Shown: positions 52,229 to 62,689, numbered from the stretch's first letter. The stretch: DNA of 64,000 nucleotides from Paraburkholderia podalyriae (GCF_014397785.1 NZ_VZQQ01000029.1:1-64000); one strand, 5' to 3'. Notes: generated by a model not told the origin, from the sequence alone. Numbers and translations are program-made.

Positions 52229-53617
52229 TTAACGACCGTCGTTGGCGGCCCCGTCGGCGGGCCTGAGCGACGTATCGGCCGTGGCGTCGGGAACCGGCTC
52301 GGACATTGCTATCGGGTGCGGCATCGCGCCGCCCGCCGGACCAACGATGCGCACCTCGCGTTGCGCGAGCGGAATCGTGATGCCGTGCTCGGAAAAGAGA
52401 CGCCAGATGTTGCGATTGACCGTCGAGCGTACGCCCCCCGTGCCGTTCGCCGCATCCTCGATCCAGAAGCCCAGCTCGAGATTGATGCCATCCGGGCCGA
52501 AGCCGACCAGAAATGGCGTCGGCGCCGGCTCGCGCAGCACGCGCGGCACGTCGGCGGCGGCCTGGGCAAGCAGCGTCATCACCTGCTCGACGTCGGATGT
52601 GTAGGCGATCTGCACGGCCGCCCTGGCGTAGCCACGAGTCAGATACGACGACTGGTTCTGCACGACGTCGGTGATCAGCTTTTCGTTCGGAATCAGCGTC
52701 TCGATGCCGTCCAGCCCGCGCACGACGGTATAGCGCGTGCGGATCTGCGTGACGCGGCCCTGCAGGCCGCTCACGTTGATCGTGTCGCCGATCCGCAAAG
52801 AGCGGTCGAGCAGGATGATGAAGCCCGACACGTAGTTGCTCGCGATCTTCTGCATGCCGAAGCCGAGCCCGACGCCGAGCGCGCCGCCGAACACGCCGAG
52901 CACCGTGATGTCGATGCCGACGATCGACAGGCTGATCAGGATTGCCGCCAGAACGAAGGCGGCGCGGCCGACGCGTGCGACCACCACCTTCAGGTTCGCG
53001 TCGAGCGTCTTCGAGCGCATCAGACGATCTTCGAACGACGAGCCGAGCCACATTGCGACGATCATCGTGACGCCGACCCACAACAGCCCCGTGATCAGCG
53101 ACAGTATCGTCATGTGCGCATTGCCGACGCGAAAGCTCACGCTGTCCATCCATGCGATCACGGCGTTCTGAATGCCCAACAGCGTGAGCACCATGCCGAT
53201 CCACACGACCACCGACACGATCTTCTCGACGAGAAACAGCCACGGATGCTGACCGCCGTCGCGGTTGAACACCCGTCGCGCGAAGAAGAACACGATGTAG
53301 ATCAGTCCGATGCCGGCGAGCGGCACCAGCGCCAGATCGAGCAGCGCAGTGTCCATGAACTCGTCGGCGGTCGCCCGCGCGAGCCACACGAGCGCCGCGC
53401 CGATCAGCGGAAAAGCCGCGCGGTCGAGGCTTTCCATGCCGAAACGCAGGCTCTGGTAACGCGGCAGCTGCGGCCGCGCGATCCGGCGGCGCAGCGTCCG
53501 CGCGAGTAGCCACGCGACGACCAGCGTCGCGAGCAGGATCGCGACCTGCCACAGCATCACCGGCTGACCGAAGTCGCGCGCGATGTCGCTGAACATGTGT
53601 GGAAAAGTCGTATGCAT
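52229..53617 (-). CDS. MscS-type mechanosensitive ion channel
   Basis: A 462-residue membrane protein with about five helices. The pore helix carries the Gly/Ala pattern of MscS (VLGVFGGALGVGLGFGMQKI). SGFIILLDRSLRIGDTINVS is the start of the beta domain and the C-terminal alpha/beta domain follows to about residue 420. It is longer than MscS (286) because of extra N-terminal helices. It opens under membrane tension to release solutes. Start at 53617 or 53596. Confidence 0.87.
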   Translation of the reverse strand: MHTTFPHMFSDIARDFGQPVMLWQVAILLATLVVAWLLARTLRRRIARPQLPRYQSLRFGMESLDRAAFPLIGAALVWLARATADEFMDTALLDLALVPLAGIGLIYIVFFFARRVFNRDGGQHPWLFLVEKIVSVVVWIGMVLTLLGIQNAVIAWMDSVSFRVGNAHMTILSLITGLLWVGVTMIVAMWLGSSFEDRLMRSKTLDANLKVVVARVGRAAFVLAAILISLSIVGIDITVLGVFGGALGVGLGFGMQKIASNYVSGFIILLDRSLRIGDTINVSGLQGRVTQIRTRYTVVRGLDGIETLIPNEKLITDVVQNQSSYLTRGYARAAVQIAYTSDVEQVMTLLAQAAADVPRVLREPAPTPFLVGFGPDGINLELGFWIEDAANGTGGVRSTVNRNIWRLFSEHGITIPLAQREVRIVGPAGGAMPHPIAMSEPVPDATADTSLRPADGAANDGR

Positions 53618-53689
53618 GGATGTCGCCGAAATCGCCGGCGCGTGCGGACTCGTCAGTCAATCCGCGCGCGTCGGTCTGCAGCCGGTTGC

Positions 53690-54949
53690 CTAACTCTGGC
53701 GCTCGAGCACGGCGGCGAAAAAGCCGTCGGTCGCGTGGCGGTGCGGCCACAGCGACAGGTAGTCGCCCATCTCCAGCTCGATGCGCTGCTCGGCAAGGAC
53801 GTCGCGCACCGGCACCAGCGCGAAATCAGGGTGATCCGCGAGGAACTGCTGCACGACCGCCTCGTTTTCCGCTTCGAGAATCGAGCACGTAGCATAGACG
53901 AGCCGCCCGCCCTTCTTCACGAGACGCGCCGCGCTCGCGAGAATCGACGCCTGCTTCGGCGCCAGCTCGGCGATCGACTCCGGCGACTGGCGCCACTTCA
54001 GGTCCGGGTTGCGGCGCAGCGTGCCGAGGCCGCTGCACGGTGCATCGACGAGCACGCGGTCGATCTTGCCAGCCAGGCGTTTGATCTTCGCGTCGTGTTC
54101 GCTGTCGATCAGCACCGGGTTCACGTTCGACAGGCCGCTGCGCGCGAGACGCGGCTTCAGCTTCGCAAGACGCCGCTCGGAGATGTCGAACGCGTAGAGC
54201 CGGCCGGTCGAGCGCATCGCCGCGCCGAGCGCCAGCGTCTTGCCGCCCGCGCCCGCGCAAAAATCGACGATCATCTCGCCGCGGCGCGGCGCGACCACCG
54301 AGCACAGCAACTGGCTACCCTCGTCCTGCACTTCGAGCCAGCCCTGCTGGAACGCGTCGAGCCTGGTCAGCGCCGGCTTGCCGACCACGCGCACCCCGAG
54401 CGGCGCGAACGGCGTCGCGCCCGCCTCGATGCCGGCCTTCGACAGCGCACCGAGCACGTCGTCGCGGCTCGCCTTGATCGGGTTTGCGCGCAGATCGAGC
54501 GGCGCCGGGTAGTTCAGCGCGGCGGCCAGTTGCGCGAGCTCGGCGGCCTCGAAGCGCGTGCTGAGCGCCTGGCTGATCCAGTCGGGCAGATTCAGGCGAA
54601 TTCGCAGTGGCAGGCTTTCCGGGTCGATCTTCGCCACGTGTTCGAGCCACGTCGCCTCCGCCTCGGTGACGAACGGCTTCAGCGCCGAGCGTCCGGCCGT
54701 CTGCATCAGGCCCAGCAGCGCCATGCGGCGCGCCGGGCTACCGGTGCCGCTTTCGGCCAGATGCGCGAACTCCATCCGGCGGCGCAGCACCGCGAACACC
54801 GCCTCGGCGATCACGCCGCGCTCGGCGTGACCGAGCTTCGGATGCGCGCGAAAAAAGCGGCTCGTGGCGGCGTCGGCGGGGCCGTTCAGCCGCAGCACTT
54901 CGGCCAGCAGCGTTTCAGTTTGTCCAATCAGGAAACCATGCAATCTCAT
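53690..54949 (-). CDS. rsmB: RsmB/NOP family 16S rRNA cytosine methyltransferase
   Basis: A 419-residue SAM-dependent m5C methyltransferase. A helical N-terminal region of about 150 residues precedes the SAM-binding EMIVDFCAGAGGKTLALGAA. The two catalytic Cys lie in DAPCSGLGTLRRNPDLKW and YATCSILEAEN. E. coli RsmB makes m5C967 in 16S rRNA. The gene overlaps purN by four bases. Assignment to RsmB rather than another NOP enzyme is moderate because the NusB-like N-domain is not clear. Confidence 0.8.
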   Translation of the reverse strand: MRLHGFLIGQTETLLAEVLRLNGPADAATSRFFRAHPKLGHAERGVIAEAVFAVLRRRMEFAHLAESGTGSPARRMALLGLMQTAGRSALKPFVTEAEATWLEHVAKIDPESLPLRIRLNLPDWISQALSTRFEAAELAQLAAALNYPAPLDLRANPIKASRDDVLGALSKAGIEAGATPFAPLGVRVVGKPALTRLDAFQQGWLEVQDEGSQLLCSVVAPRRGEMIVDFCAGAGGKTLALGAAMRSTGRLYAFDISERRLAKLKPRLARSGLSNVNPVLIDSEHDAKIKRLAGKIDRVLVDAPCSGLGTLRRNPDLKWRQSPESIAELAPKQASILASAARLVKKGGRLVYATCSILEAENEAVVQQFLADHPDFALVPVRDVLAEQRIELEMGDYLSLWPHRHATDGFFAAVLERQS

Positions 54950-55599
54950 ACGCCCTCTCCGGCGGTGTGACCGGCAAAGAGCCATTGCGGCTCCGACGGC
55001 GTTAGCGTGACGCGCGAGCCGTCCAGAGCGAGACGCCCTTCGACGAACCAGCGCACCGCGCGTGGATAAATGACGTGCTCGGTAGCGAGCACGCGTGCGG
55101 CGAGCGTCTGCGCAGTATCGCCCGCCTCGACAGGTACGGCCGACTGCGCGACGATCGGCCCGTGATCGAGCTTTGATGTGACAAAATGCACCGACGCGCC
55201 GTGCAGCCGTACGCCGGCATCGAGCGCCTGCTGGTGGGTCTTCAGGCCCGGAAAGCTCGGCAGCAGCGACGGGTGTACGTTCAGCATGCGCCCAGCGTAA
55301 TGGTCGACGAAGCGCTCGGTCAGCACGCGCATGAAGCCCGCGAGTACGACGAGGTCTGGGGCGAACGCGTCGATCTGCTCGGCGAGTGCCGCGTCGAAGT
55401 TGTCGCGATCCAGAAACTGGCGATGATCCACCACTGCCGTGGCGACGCCACGCGACGCCGCGAATGCGAGCCCCGCGGCATCGGGACGGTTGGCAATCAC
55501 GGCAGCGACCCGCGCCGGCCAGTGCTCGCTGGCACAGGCGCGCACGATGGCTTCCATGTTGCTGCCCCGTCCGGAAATCAGGATGACGAGTTTTTTCAT
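54946..55599 (-). CDS. purN: phosphoribosylglycinamide formyltransferase
   Basis: A 217-residue enzyme of purine synthesis that transfers formyl from 10-formyl-THF to GAR. It starts VILISGRGSNMEAIV (phosphate loop). The catalytic Asn and His lie in MLNVHPSLLPSF and the Asp in TSKLDHGPI. The normal length is about 212. Upstream of rsmB in the same operon, overlapping by four bases. Confidence 0.95.
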   Translation of the reverse strand: MKKLVILISGRGSNMEAIVRACASEHWPARVAAVIANRPDAAGLAFAASRGVATAVVDHRQFLDRDNFDAALAEQIDAFAPDLVVLAGFMRVLTERFVDHYAGRMLNVHPSLLPSFPGLKTHQQALDAGVRLHGASVHFVTSKLDHGPIVAQSAVPVEAGDTAQTLAARVLATEHVIYPRAVRWFVEGRLALDGSRVTLTPSEPQWLFAGHTAGEGV

Positions 55600-55665
55600 G
55601 CGCGGATTTTATCATTCGGCAGTCGCCGGACCGCGACCGCGCAGCCGTCTGTTGCGCCAAGCGTT

Positions 55666-55671
55666 TATAAT
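55666..55671 (+). promoter_or_regulatory. consensus -10 element upstream of ribF
   Basis: A perfect TATAAT, 67 bases before the ribF start. No good -35 box is visible at the usual distance, so the promoter call is tentative. Confidence 0.4.
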
Positions 55672-55737
55672 CGATTGTTTTGCGGCACCCCGCCCGCGCC
55701 CCTATTGCAACCGCAGCAACCGCTGCAACCCGCTATC

Positions 55738-56733
55738 GTGAGAGTCTTCCGCGGTCTTCCCAATGCCGAGAGCCGCGCGCCGTGCGCGCTGACCATCGGC
55801 AATTTCGACGGTGTCCACCGCGGCCACCAGGCTCTGCTCGCGCACGTGCGCGCGGCCGCGAACGCGCGTGGCCTGCCCGTCTGCGTGATGACCTTCGAGC
55901 CGCACCCGCGCGAGTTCTTCAACCCGGCCGGCGCGCCGCCACGCATCGCGATGCTGCGCGACAAGCTCGAGGCGCTGCGCACCAATGGGGTCGACCGGGT
56001 CGTCGTCGAGCATTTCAATCACACGTTCGCGAGCCAGTCGCCAGACGCGTTCGTCGAGCGGATCATCGTCAACGGATTGCACGCGCGCTGGGTCATGATC
56101 GGCGACGACTTCCGCTACGGCGCGAAACGCGCCGGCGACTTCGCGTCGCTGCAGGCGGCCGGCAGGCAGTATGGTTTCGAAGTCCAACAGATGGCGACGG
56201 TCGCCGATCCGTCGGGCGCGCGCATTTCAAGCTCGGGCGTGCGCGCGGCGCTGGTCGGCGGCGACCTCGACGCGGCGCGCGCCGCGCTCGGGCGCGACTA
56301 TCTGATCAGCGGCCACGTCACGCACGGCATGAAACTCGGCCGCGATCTCGGCTTTCCGACGCTCAACTTGCCGATCGCGCACAAGCGCCCGGCGCTGGCC
56401 GGCATCTTCGTCGTGCAGGTGCACGGCATCGCCGAGCAACCGCTGCCGGGCGTCGCGAGCCTCGGCCTGCGGCCCACCGTCGACGATTCCGGCCGCGTGC
56501 TGCTCGAAGTGCACCTGCTCGACTGGCACGGCGACGCGTATGGCAAACTCGTGCGCGTCGAATTTCTGAAGAAGTTGCGCGACGAGGAGAAATTCGTCGA
56601 CCTCGAAACGCTGACCGCCGCGATCGCGCGCGACGTCGCCAATGCGCGCGCATGGTTCGCCGCGGTCGGCGCCGGCACGCCGGGCAGCCGTTCCACCGGT
56701 TTCGCCACCTCGGCCACCGACCGAATTAGATAA
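55738..56733 (+). CDS. ribF: bifunctional riboflavin kinase / FAD synthetase
   Basis: A 331-residue enzyme making FMN and FAD. The N-terminal FMN adenylyltransferase domain has LTIGNFDGVHRGHQALL, TFEPHPREFF and GARISSSGVRAALVGGDL. The C-terminal flavokinase domain starts with GHVTHGMKLGRDLGFPTLNL. The start is GTG 55738 just before VFRGLPN; no upstream ATG fits. It is divergent from purN and followed by ileS. Confidence 0.93.
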   Translation: MRVFRGLPNAESRAPCALTIGNFDGVHRGHQALLAHVRAAANARGLPVCVMTFEPHPREFFNPAGAPPRIAMLRDKLEALRTNGVDRVVVEHFNHTFASQSPDAFVERIIVNGLHARWVMIGDDFRYGAKRAGDFASLQAAGRQYGFEVQQMATVADPSGARISSSGVRAALVGGDLDAARAALGRDYLISGHVTHGMKLGRDLGFPTLNLPIAHKRPALAGIFVVQVHGIAEQPLPGVASLGLRPTVDDSGRVLLEVHLLDWHGDAYGKLVRVEFLKKLRDEEKFVDLETLTAAIARDVANARAWFAAVGAGTPGSRSTGFATSATDRIR

Positions 56734-56903
56734 TCACCGCGGTTCCGGCCGGCGCGCCGCGCCGCACGAACCGTCGCCGCGCGTATCGAAGGGCGTCCGG
56801 GCTTCACGCGGAGCCGCCTGCCGGGCGCGTCCCACTCTCGTCGCACATCGCGTGCAATCCGCGCGCCGCTACGCATAGAAACGAATTCACCGCCACCCAC
56901 ATC

Positions 56904-59741
56904 ATGAGCAACAAGAAAGCCGATTCGAAACCGCAGTCCCGCTACCCGGTCAACCTGCTCGACACGCCGTTTCCGATGCGCGGCGACCTGCCCAAACGTG
57001 AGCCGCAATGGGTCAAGGAATGGCAGGAAAACAAGGTCTACGACAAGATCCGCGCCGCCTCCAAGGGCCGCAACAAGTTCATCCTGCACGACGGCCCGCC
57101 GTATGCGAACGGCGACATCCATCTCGGCCACGCGGTGAACAAGATTCTCAAGGACATGATCGTCAAGGCGCGCAATCTGGCGGGCTTCGACGCGGTCTAC
57201 GTGCCGGGCTGGGACTGCCACGGCATGCCGATCGAAATCCAGATCGAGAAGCAGTTCGGCAAGTCGCTGCCCGCGGCCGAGGTGATGCAGAAGGCGCGTG
57301 CCTACGCGACCGAGCAGATCGACAGGCAGAAGGCCGGCTTCCGCCGTCTGGGCGTGCTCGGCGACTGGGACAATCCGTACAGGACGATGAACTTCGCGAA
57401 CGAAGCCGGCGAAATCCGCGCGCTCGCGAAAATCATGGAAAAGGGCTACGTGTTCCGCGGCTTGAAGCCGGTCAACTGGTGTTTCGACTGCGGCTCGGCG
57501 CTCGCTGAAGCGGAAGTCGAGTACAAGGACAAGACCGATCCGACCATCGACGTGCTGTTCAGCTTCGCCGAACCGGAAAAGACCGCGCAGGCGTTCGGCC
57601 TCGCCGCGCTACCGCGCAACGAAGGCGGCATCGTGATCTGGACCACCACGCCGTGGACCATTCCCGCCAACCAGGCGCTGAACCTGCATCCGGAAATCGT
57701 CTACGCGCTCGTCGACACGCCGCGCGGCCTGCTGATCGTCGCCGAGGAACGCGTCGAGGCGTGCCTGAAGCTGTACGGCCTCGAAGGCACGGTCATCGCG
57801 ACGACGCCGGGCGAGAAGCTCGTGAATCTGCGCTTCAATCATCCGCTCGCGTCCGCGCACCCGGGCTACAAGCGAACAGCGCCCGTCTATCTCGGCGACT
57901 ACGTGACGACCGAAACCGGCACCGGCATCGTGCACTCGTCGCCCGCCTACGGCGTCGAAGACTTCGTGTCGTGCAAGGCGCACGGCATGGCCGACTCGGA
58001 CATCATCAACCCGGTAATGGGCGACGGGCGCTACATCGAATCGCTCGCGCTGTTCGGCGGCCTGTCGATCTGGGCGGCGAATCCGCAGATCGTCGAGGCG
58101 CTGCAAGGCGCTGGCTCGCTGCTGCGCACCGAAAAGTACACGCATAGCTACATGCACTGCTGGCGCCACAAGACGCCGATCATCTACCGCGCCACTTCGC
58201 AATGGTTCGCCGGCATGGACGTGAAGCCGAACGACAGCGACAAGACGCTGCGCGAAACCGCGCTCGAAGGCATCGAGAACACGGCGTTCTATCCGTCGTG
58301 GGGCAAGCAGCGCCTCTTCAGCATGATTGCGAACCGCCCGGACTGGACACTGTCGCGTCAGCGTCAATGGGGCGTGCCGATGGCATTCTTCGTGCACAAG
58401 GAAACCGGCGAGTTGCATCCGCGCACGCTCGAATTGCTCGAACAGGTCGCGCAGCGCGTCGAGAAGGAAGGCATCGAGGCATGGCAGACGCTCGATCCGC
58501 ACGAGCTGATCGGCGACGACGCCAACCTGTACGAAAAGAACCGCGACACGCTCGACGTGTGGTTCGACTCGGGCACCACGCACTGGCACGTGCTGCGCGG
58601 CTCGCACAAGGACGAACTCCAGTTCCCGGCCGACCTGTACCTCGAAGGTTCGGATCAGCATCGCGGCTGGTTCCATTCGTCACTGCTGACCGCGTCGATG
58701 CTCGACGGCCGCCCGCCCTACAACGCGCTGCTCACGCACGGGTTCACCGTCGACGGCGAAGGCCGCAAGATGAGCAAGTCGCTCGGCAACGGCATCGATC
58801 CGCATGAAGTCGCAAACCGCCTCGGCGCGGAAATCATCCGCCTGTGGATCGCGTCGACCGACTACTCGGGCGAGCTCGCGATCTCAGAGGAGATTCTCAA
58901 GCGCGTGACGGAAGGCTATCGCCGCATCCGCAACACGCTGCGCTTCCTGCTCGCGAACCTGTCGGACTTCGACTTCGCGCAGCACGCGCAGCCGGTCGAA
59001 GACTGGCTCGAAATCGACCGTTATGCGGTGGCGCTATCGGCGGAGCTGCAAAACGACATCCTTGCGCACTACGAGAAGTACGAGTTCCACCCGGTCGTCG
59101 CGAAGCTGCAGACGTTCTGCTCGGAAGACCTCGGCGGCTTCTACCTCGACGTGCTGAAGGACCGCCTGTACACAACCGCGGCGGATTCGGTCGCGCGCCG
59201 CTCGGCACAAACCGCGCTCTACCACATCGCGCAGGGCCTGTTGCGCGTGATGGCGCCGTTCCTGTCGTTCACCGCGGAGGAAGCGTGGAAGGTGTTCCAG
59301 CCCAATAGCGAGACGATCTTCACCGAGACGTACCACGTGTACCCGGCCGTGCCGGACGCGGGTGCGCTGCTCGACAAGTGGACGCTGCTGCGCGCGGTGC
59401 GCGGCGATGTGACCAAGGCGCTGGAAGAGGCGCGGGTCGCGAACCTGATCGGCTCGTCGCTTCAGGCGGAAGTCGAAATCCGCGCGAGCGGAGCCCGTTA
59501 CGACGCGCTAACTAGCCTCGGCGGCGACCTGAAGTTCGTGCTGATCACGTCGGCGGCGAACGTCGTCAAGGTCGACAGCGAAGCGGACGAAGGCGTTGAA
59601 GTGATCGCCTCGAAGTACCTGAAGTGCGAGCGCTGCTGGCACTATCGCGCGGACGTCGGCGCGAACGCCGAGCATCCGTCGCTGTGCGGCCGCTGCTTCA
59701 GCAATCTGTTCGGCAGTGGCGAAATCAGGAGCGCGGCATAA
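56904..59741 (+). CDS. ileS: isoleucyl-tRNA synthetase
   Basis: A 945-residue class I synthetase. The HIGH motif is in PYANGDIHLGHAVNK, KMSKS in GRKMSKSLGNG, and the editing domain has VIWTTTPWTIPANQALNLH. The C-terminal zinc finger has two CxxC pairs (CERCWHYR and CGRCFSN). Its stop shares a base with the lspA start. It charges tRNA-Ile. Confidence 0.97.
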   Translation: MSNKKADSKPQSRYPVNLLDTPFPMRGDLPKREPQWVKEWQENKVYDKIRAASKGRNKFILHDGPPYANGDIHLGHAVNKILKDMIVKARNLAGFDAVYVPGWDCHGMPIEIQIEKQFGKSLPAAEVMQKARAYATEQIDRQKAGFRRLGVLGDWDNPYRTMNFANEAGEIRALAKIMEKGYVFRGLKPVNWCFDCGSALAEAEVEYKDKTDPTIDVLFSFAEPEKTAQAFGLAALPRNEGGIVIWTTTPWTIPANQALNLHPEIVYALVDTPRGLLIVAEERVEACLKLYGLEGTVIATTPGEKLVNLRFNHPLASAHPGYKRTAPVYLGDYVTTETGTGIVHSSPAYGVEDFVSCKAHGMADSDIINPVMGDGRYIESLALFGGLSIWAANPQIVEALQGAGSLLRTEKYTHSYMHCWRHKTPIIYRATSQWFAGMDVKPNDSDKTLRETALEGIENTAFYPSWGKQRLFSMIANRPDWTLSRQRQWGVPMAFFVHKETGELHPRTLELLEQVAQRVEKEGIEAWQTLDPHELIGDDANLYEKNRDTLDVWFDSGTTHWHVLRGSHKDELQFPADLYLEGSDQHRGWFHSSLLTASMLDGRPPYNALLTHGFTVDGEGRKMSKSLGNGIDPHEVANRLGAEIIRLWIASTDYSGELAISEEILKRVTEGYRRIRNTLRFLLANLSDFDFAQHAQPVEDWLEIDRYAVALSAELQNDILAHYEKYEFHPVVAKLQTFCSEDLGGFYLDVLKDRLYTTAADSVARRSAQTALYHIAQGLLRVMAPFLSFTAEEAWKVFQPNSETIFTETYHVYPAVPDAGALLDKWTLLRAVRGDVTKALEEARVANLIGSSLQAEVEIRASGARYDALTSLGGDLKFVLITSAANVVKVDSEADEGVEVIASKYLKCERCWHYRADVGANAEHPSLCGRCFSNLFGSGEIRSAA

Positions 59742-60247
59742 TGGCGAGAACCGTGTCGAAAACGTCCACCGGAAGCAGTTCGCTCGCACCTTGGCTCGGC
59801 ATCGCGCTGATCGTCATCCTGTTCGACCAGCTGACGAAAATCGCCGTGCGCAAGGTGTTCGCCTACGGTGTGCCGCACGAGATCACGCCGTTCTTCAACC
59901 TGATCGTCGTGTTCAACCGCGGCGCCGCGTTCAGCTTCCTCGCGATGGCGGGCGGCTGGCAGCGCTGGGCGTTCACCGCGCTCGGCGTCGTCGCCGCGCT
60001 CGTGATCTGCTATCTGCTCAAGCGCCATAGCGGGCAGAAAATGTTCTGTACCGCGCTCGCGCTGATTCTCGGCGGCGCGCTCGGCAATGTGATCGACCGG
60101 CTCGCGCATGGCCACGTGATCGACTTCCTCGATTTCCACGTGGGCGGCTGGCACTGGCCGGCGTTCAATCTCGCCGATAGCGCGATCACGATCGGCGCGA
60201 TCCTGCTCGTGATCGACGAGCTGCGGCGGGTACGCGGCACACGCTAA
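59741..60247 (+). CDS. lspA: signal peptidase II
   Basis: A 168-residue inner-membrane aspartic peptidase that removes lipoprotein signal peptides. Four helices; the catalytic Asp pair is D119 in GNVIDRL and D146 in FNLADSAI. NRGAAFSFL is a family motif. The ATG overlaps the ileS stop (TAATG), the usual ileS-lspA pairing. Confidence 0.95.
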   Translation: MARTVSKTSTGSSSLAPWLGIALIVILFDQLTKIAVRKVFAYGVPHEITPFFNLIVVFNRGAAFSFLAMAGGWQRWAFTALGVVAALVICYLLKRHSGQKMFCTALALILGGALGNVIDRLAHGHVIDFLDFHVGGWHWPAFNLADSAITIGAILLVIDELRRVRGTR

Positions 60248-60374
60248 CGTCGCCGACGGGACGCACGGCTGCGGTTACGCGCGGCGTGCGCCGCGTCCGG
60301 TTTGAAACGCGCGGCGGCAACGACGGGCAATGCCCTCGCGCCGCCGCGTGATCACGCTTTGTCGGAGGCTTTCG

Positions 60375-61592
60375 TTGGCAACCGCAGAACTCGTAGGCAA
60401 ACACCTCGTCCTCGGCATGACGGGGGGCATCGCCTGCTACAAGATCGCCGAACTCACGCGTCTGTTGACCAAGGCTGGCGCGACAGTGCAGGTCGTCATG
60501 ACCGAAGCCGCGACCCAGTTCATCACCCCCATCACGATGCAGGCCCTGTCGGGCCGGCCGGTCTACACGAGCCAGTGGGACGGTCGCGTGCCGAACAACA
60601 TGGCGCACATCGATTTGTCGCGCGAAGCCGATGCGATCGTGATCGCGCCGGCGTCGACCGACTTCCTCGCCAAGCTCGCGCACGGCATGGCCGACGATCT
60701 GCTGTCGACGCTGTGCATCGCGCGCGACTGTCCGCTGCTCGTCGTGCCGGCGATGAACCGGCAGATGTGGCAGAACCCGGCCACGCAACGCAACGTCGCG
60801 CAGCTGCGCGCGGACGGCGTCGAAGTGCTCGGCCCGGATTCGGGCCCGCAGGCCTGCGGCGAGATCGGCGACGGCCGCATGCTGGAAGCGGCCGCGACCT
60901 ACGAGGCGATCGCATCGTTCTTCGCGCCGAAAATCCTGTCGGGCCGGCGTCTGCTGCTGACCGCCGGACCAACCTTCGAACCGCTCGACCCGGTGCGCGG
61001 CATCACGAATCGCTCGAGCGGCAAGATGGGCTTCGCGCTCGCGCGCGCCGCGCAGCAAGCCGGCGCCGACGTGCATCTGGTGACCGGGCCGGTCGCACTG
61101 GAGACGCCGTGGGGCGTGTTCCGCGAGGACGTGCAGACCGCGCAACAGATGTACGAGGCGGTCATGCGCACCGTCGCGGACGCGGATATTTTCATCGGCG
61201 TCGCCGCGGTGGCCGACTGGCGCGTCGACCAAGTCAGCGATCAGAAGATAAAGAAAACCGCCGAGCGCACGCTGCCAAGCTTTTCATTCGTCGAGAATCC
61301 GGACATCCTCGCCGCGGTCGCGAAGCTGCCGAAGCCGCCGTTCGCGGTCGGCTTCGCCGCAGAGAGCGACAACCTGGAAATCCACGGCGAGGAAAAGCGC
61401 GCGCGCAAGAACGTGCCGCTGCTGATCGGCAATCTGGGTCCGCAAACATTCGGGCTCGACGACAACGAAGTGATCCTGTTCGAAGCAGGCGGCGCGACGA
61501 AGCTGCCACGCGCCGACAAGCAGACGCTCGCGCGCGCACTGATCGCGGAAATCGCGAAGCGTCTGCCGTCCGACACCAGCCCGGTTCGCTGA
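60375..61592 (+). CDS. coaBC: phosphopantothenoylcysteine decarboxylase / synthase
   Basis: A 405-residue bifunctional enzyme of coenzyme A synthesis. The N-terminal CoaC half binds FMN (VLGMTGGIACYKI), with the active His at H78 in NNMAHIDLSREADA, and the Cys in SGPQACGEIGDGRM. The CoaB half begins LLLTAGPTFEPLDPVRGITN and has the QKIKKT lysine motif. Start is TTG 60375 with CGGAGG upstream; the first in-frame ATG comes 14 codons later, inside the CoaC FMN-binding start. Confidence 0.93.
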   Translation: MATAELVGKHLVLGMTGGIACYKIAELTRLLTKAGATVQVVMTEAATQFITPITMQALSGRPVYTSQWDGRVPNNMAHIDLSREADAIVIAPASTDFLAKLAHGMADDLLSTLCIARDCPLLVVPAMNRQMWQNPATQRNVAQLRADGVEVLGPDSGPQACGEIGDGRMLEAAATYEAIASFFAPKILSGRRLLLTAGPTFEPLDPVRGITNRSSGKMGFALARAAQQAGADVHLVTGPVALETPWGVFREDVQTAQQMYEAVMRTVADADIFIGVAAVADWRVDQVSDQKIKKTAERTLPSFSFVENPDILAAVAKLPKPPFAVGFAAESDNLEIHGEEKRARKNVPLLIGNLGPQTFGLDDNEVILFEAGGATKLPRADKQTLARALIAEIAKRLPSDTSPVR

Positions 61593-61672
61593 CCGAGCGC
61601 AAAGCGGCGGGTCCGTGTGGCCACGCCGCCTTGCCCGGTCAGCCGACCGGAATCATCTGGAGCACTACTGCC

Positions 61673-62689
61673 ATGACGCTACTCTCCGTGCTCGATCAAA
61701 CACCGGTGATCGCCGGCCATTCGGTGGCGGACGCGATCGCCGCCACCGTCGAACTCGCGCAGCTCGCCGACGACCTCGGCTACACGCGCTACTGGTGCGC
61801 CGAGCACCACGGCCTGCGCGGCGTGTCGAACCCCTGCCCTGAAGTGATGCTGGCGCGCCTCGGCAGCGTGACCAAACGCATTCGCATCGGCTCGGGCGGC
61901 ATCATGCTGCCGTACTACAGCCCGTTCAAGGTCGCCGAGCAGTTCATGATGCTCGAGGCGCTGTTTCCGAACCGCGTCGATCTCGGCGTCGGACGTGCGC
62001 CGGGCGGGGATATGCGCACCGCGCAGGCGGTCGCCGCCGGCGCCTACAATCGCGGCGAGCTTTTCCCGCAGCAGGTCACTGAGCTGCTGAACCTCATGCA
62101 CGGTACGCTGGCCGACGATCACCTCGCGCAGGGTGTGCTGCTTCAGCCGCAGATCGATACGCGCCCGCAGCTGTGGATGCTCGGCTCGAGCGAATTCGGC
62201 GGTCTGCTCGCGGCGCAGCTCGGCATTCGCTTCTCGTTCGCGCATTTCATCAATGCGCATTTCGGCAAGCAGGTCGCGCTTGCGTATCGCGAGCGCTTCC
62301 AGCCCGGTAACGAGGCGTCGCAGCCGTATCTGACGGCCGCGGTCTTCGTGATCTGCGCCGATACCGAGCAGGAAGCCGGGGACCTCGAAAAGGCCGTGGA
62401 CCTGCGTCGGGTGCAGATGTCGTATGGCCTGAACGAACCGATTCCGACGATCGAGCAAGGCATCGCGCAGGAGTATGGCCAGCGCGAACAGCTGGTGATC
62501 GACCGGGAAAAGCCGCGCAGCATCATCGGCACGCCTGAGCACGTGACCGAGCGGCTCACGGATTTACAGCAGCAGTTCCAGGCCGACGAACTGATGGTGC
62601 TGACCGTCGCCGGCAGCTATCGCGCGCGCTTGCGCTCCTACGAACTGCTCGCCGACGCGTTCCAGCTCGGCTCGAACAAGGCGGCTTGA
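61673..62689 (+). CDS. LLM-class flavin-dependent oxidoreductase
   Basis: A 338-residue luciferase-like monooxygenase of the type with no alpha/beta partner. Landmarks are LDQTPVIAGHSVADA at the start, WCAEHHGLRGVSNPCPEV, IRIGSGGIMLPYYSPFKVAE and PNRVDLGVGRAPGGD. It uses reduced flavin; the substrate is unknown. It lies 80 bases after coaBC and before dut. Confidence 0.88.
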   Translation: MTLLSVLDQTPVIAGHSVADAIAATVELAQLADDLGYTRYWCAEHHGLRGVSNPCPEVMLARLGSVTKRIRIGSGGIMLPYYSPFKVAEQFMMLEALFPNRVDLGVGRAPGGDMRTAQAVAAGAYNRGELFPQQVTELLNLMHGTLADDHLAQGVLLQPQIDTRPQLWMLGSSEFGGLLAAQLGIRFSFAHFINAHFGKQVALAYRERFQPGNEASQPYLTAAVFVICADTEQEAGDLEKAVDLRRVQMSYGLNEPIPTIEQGIAQEYGQREQLVIDREKPRSIIGTPEHVTERLTDLQQQFQADELMVLTVAGSYRARLRSYELLADAFQLGSNKAA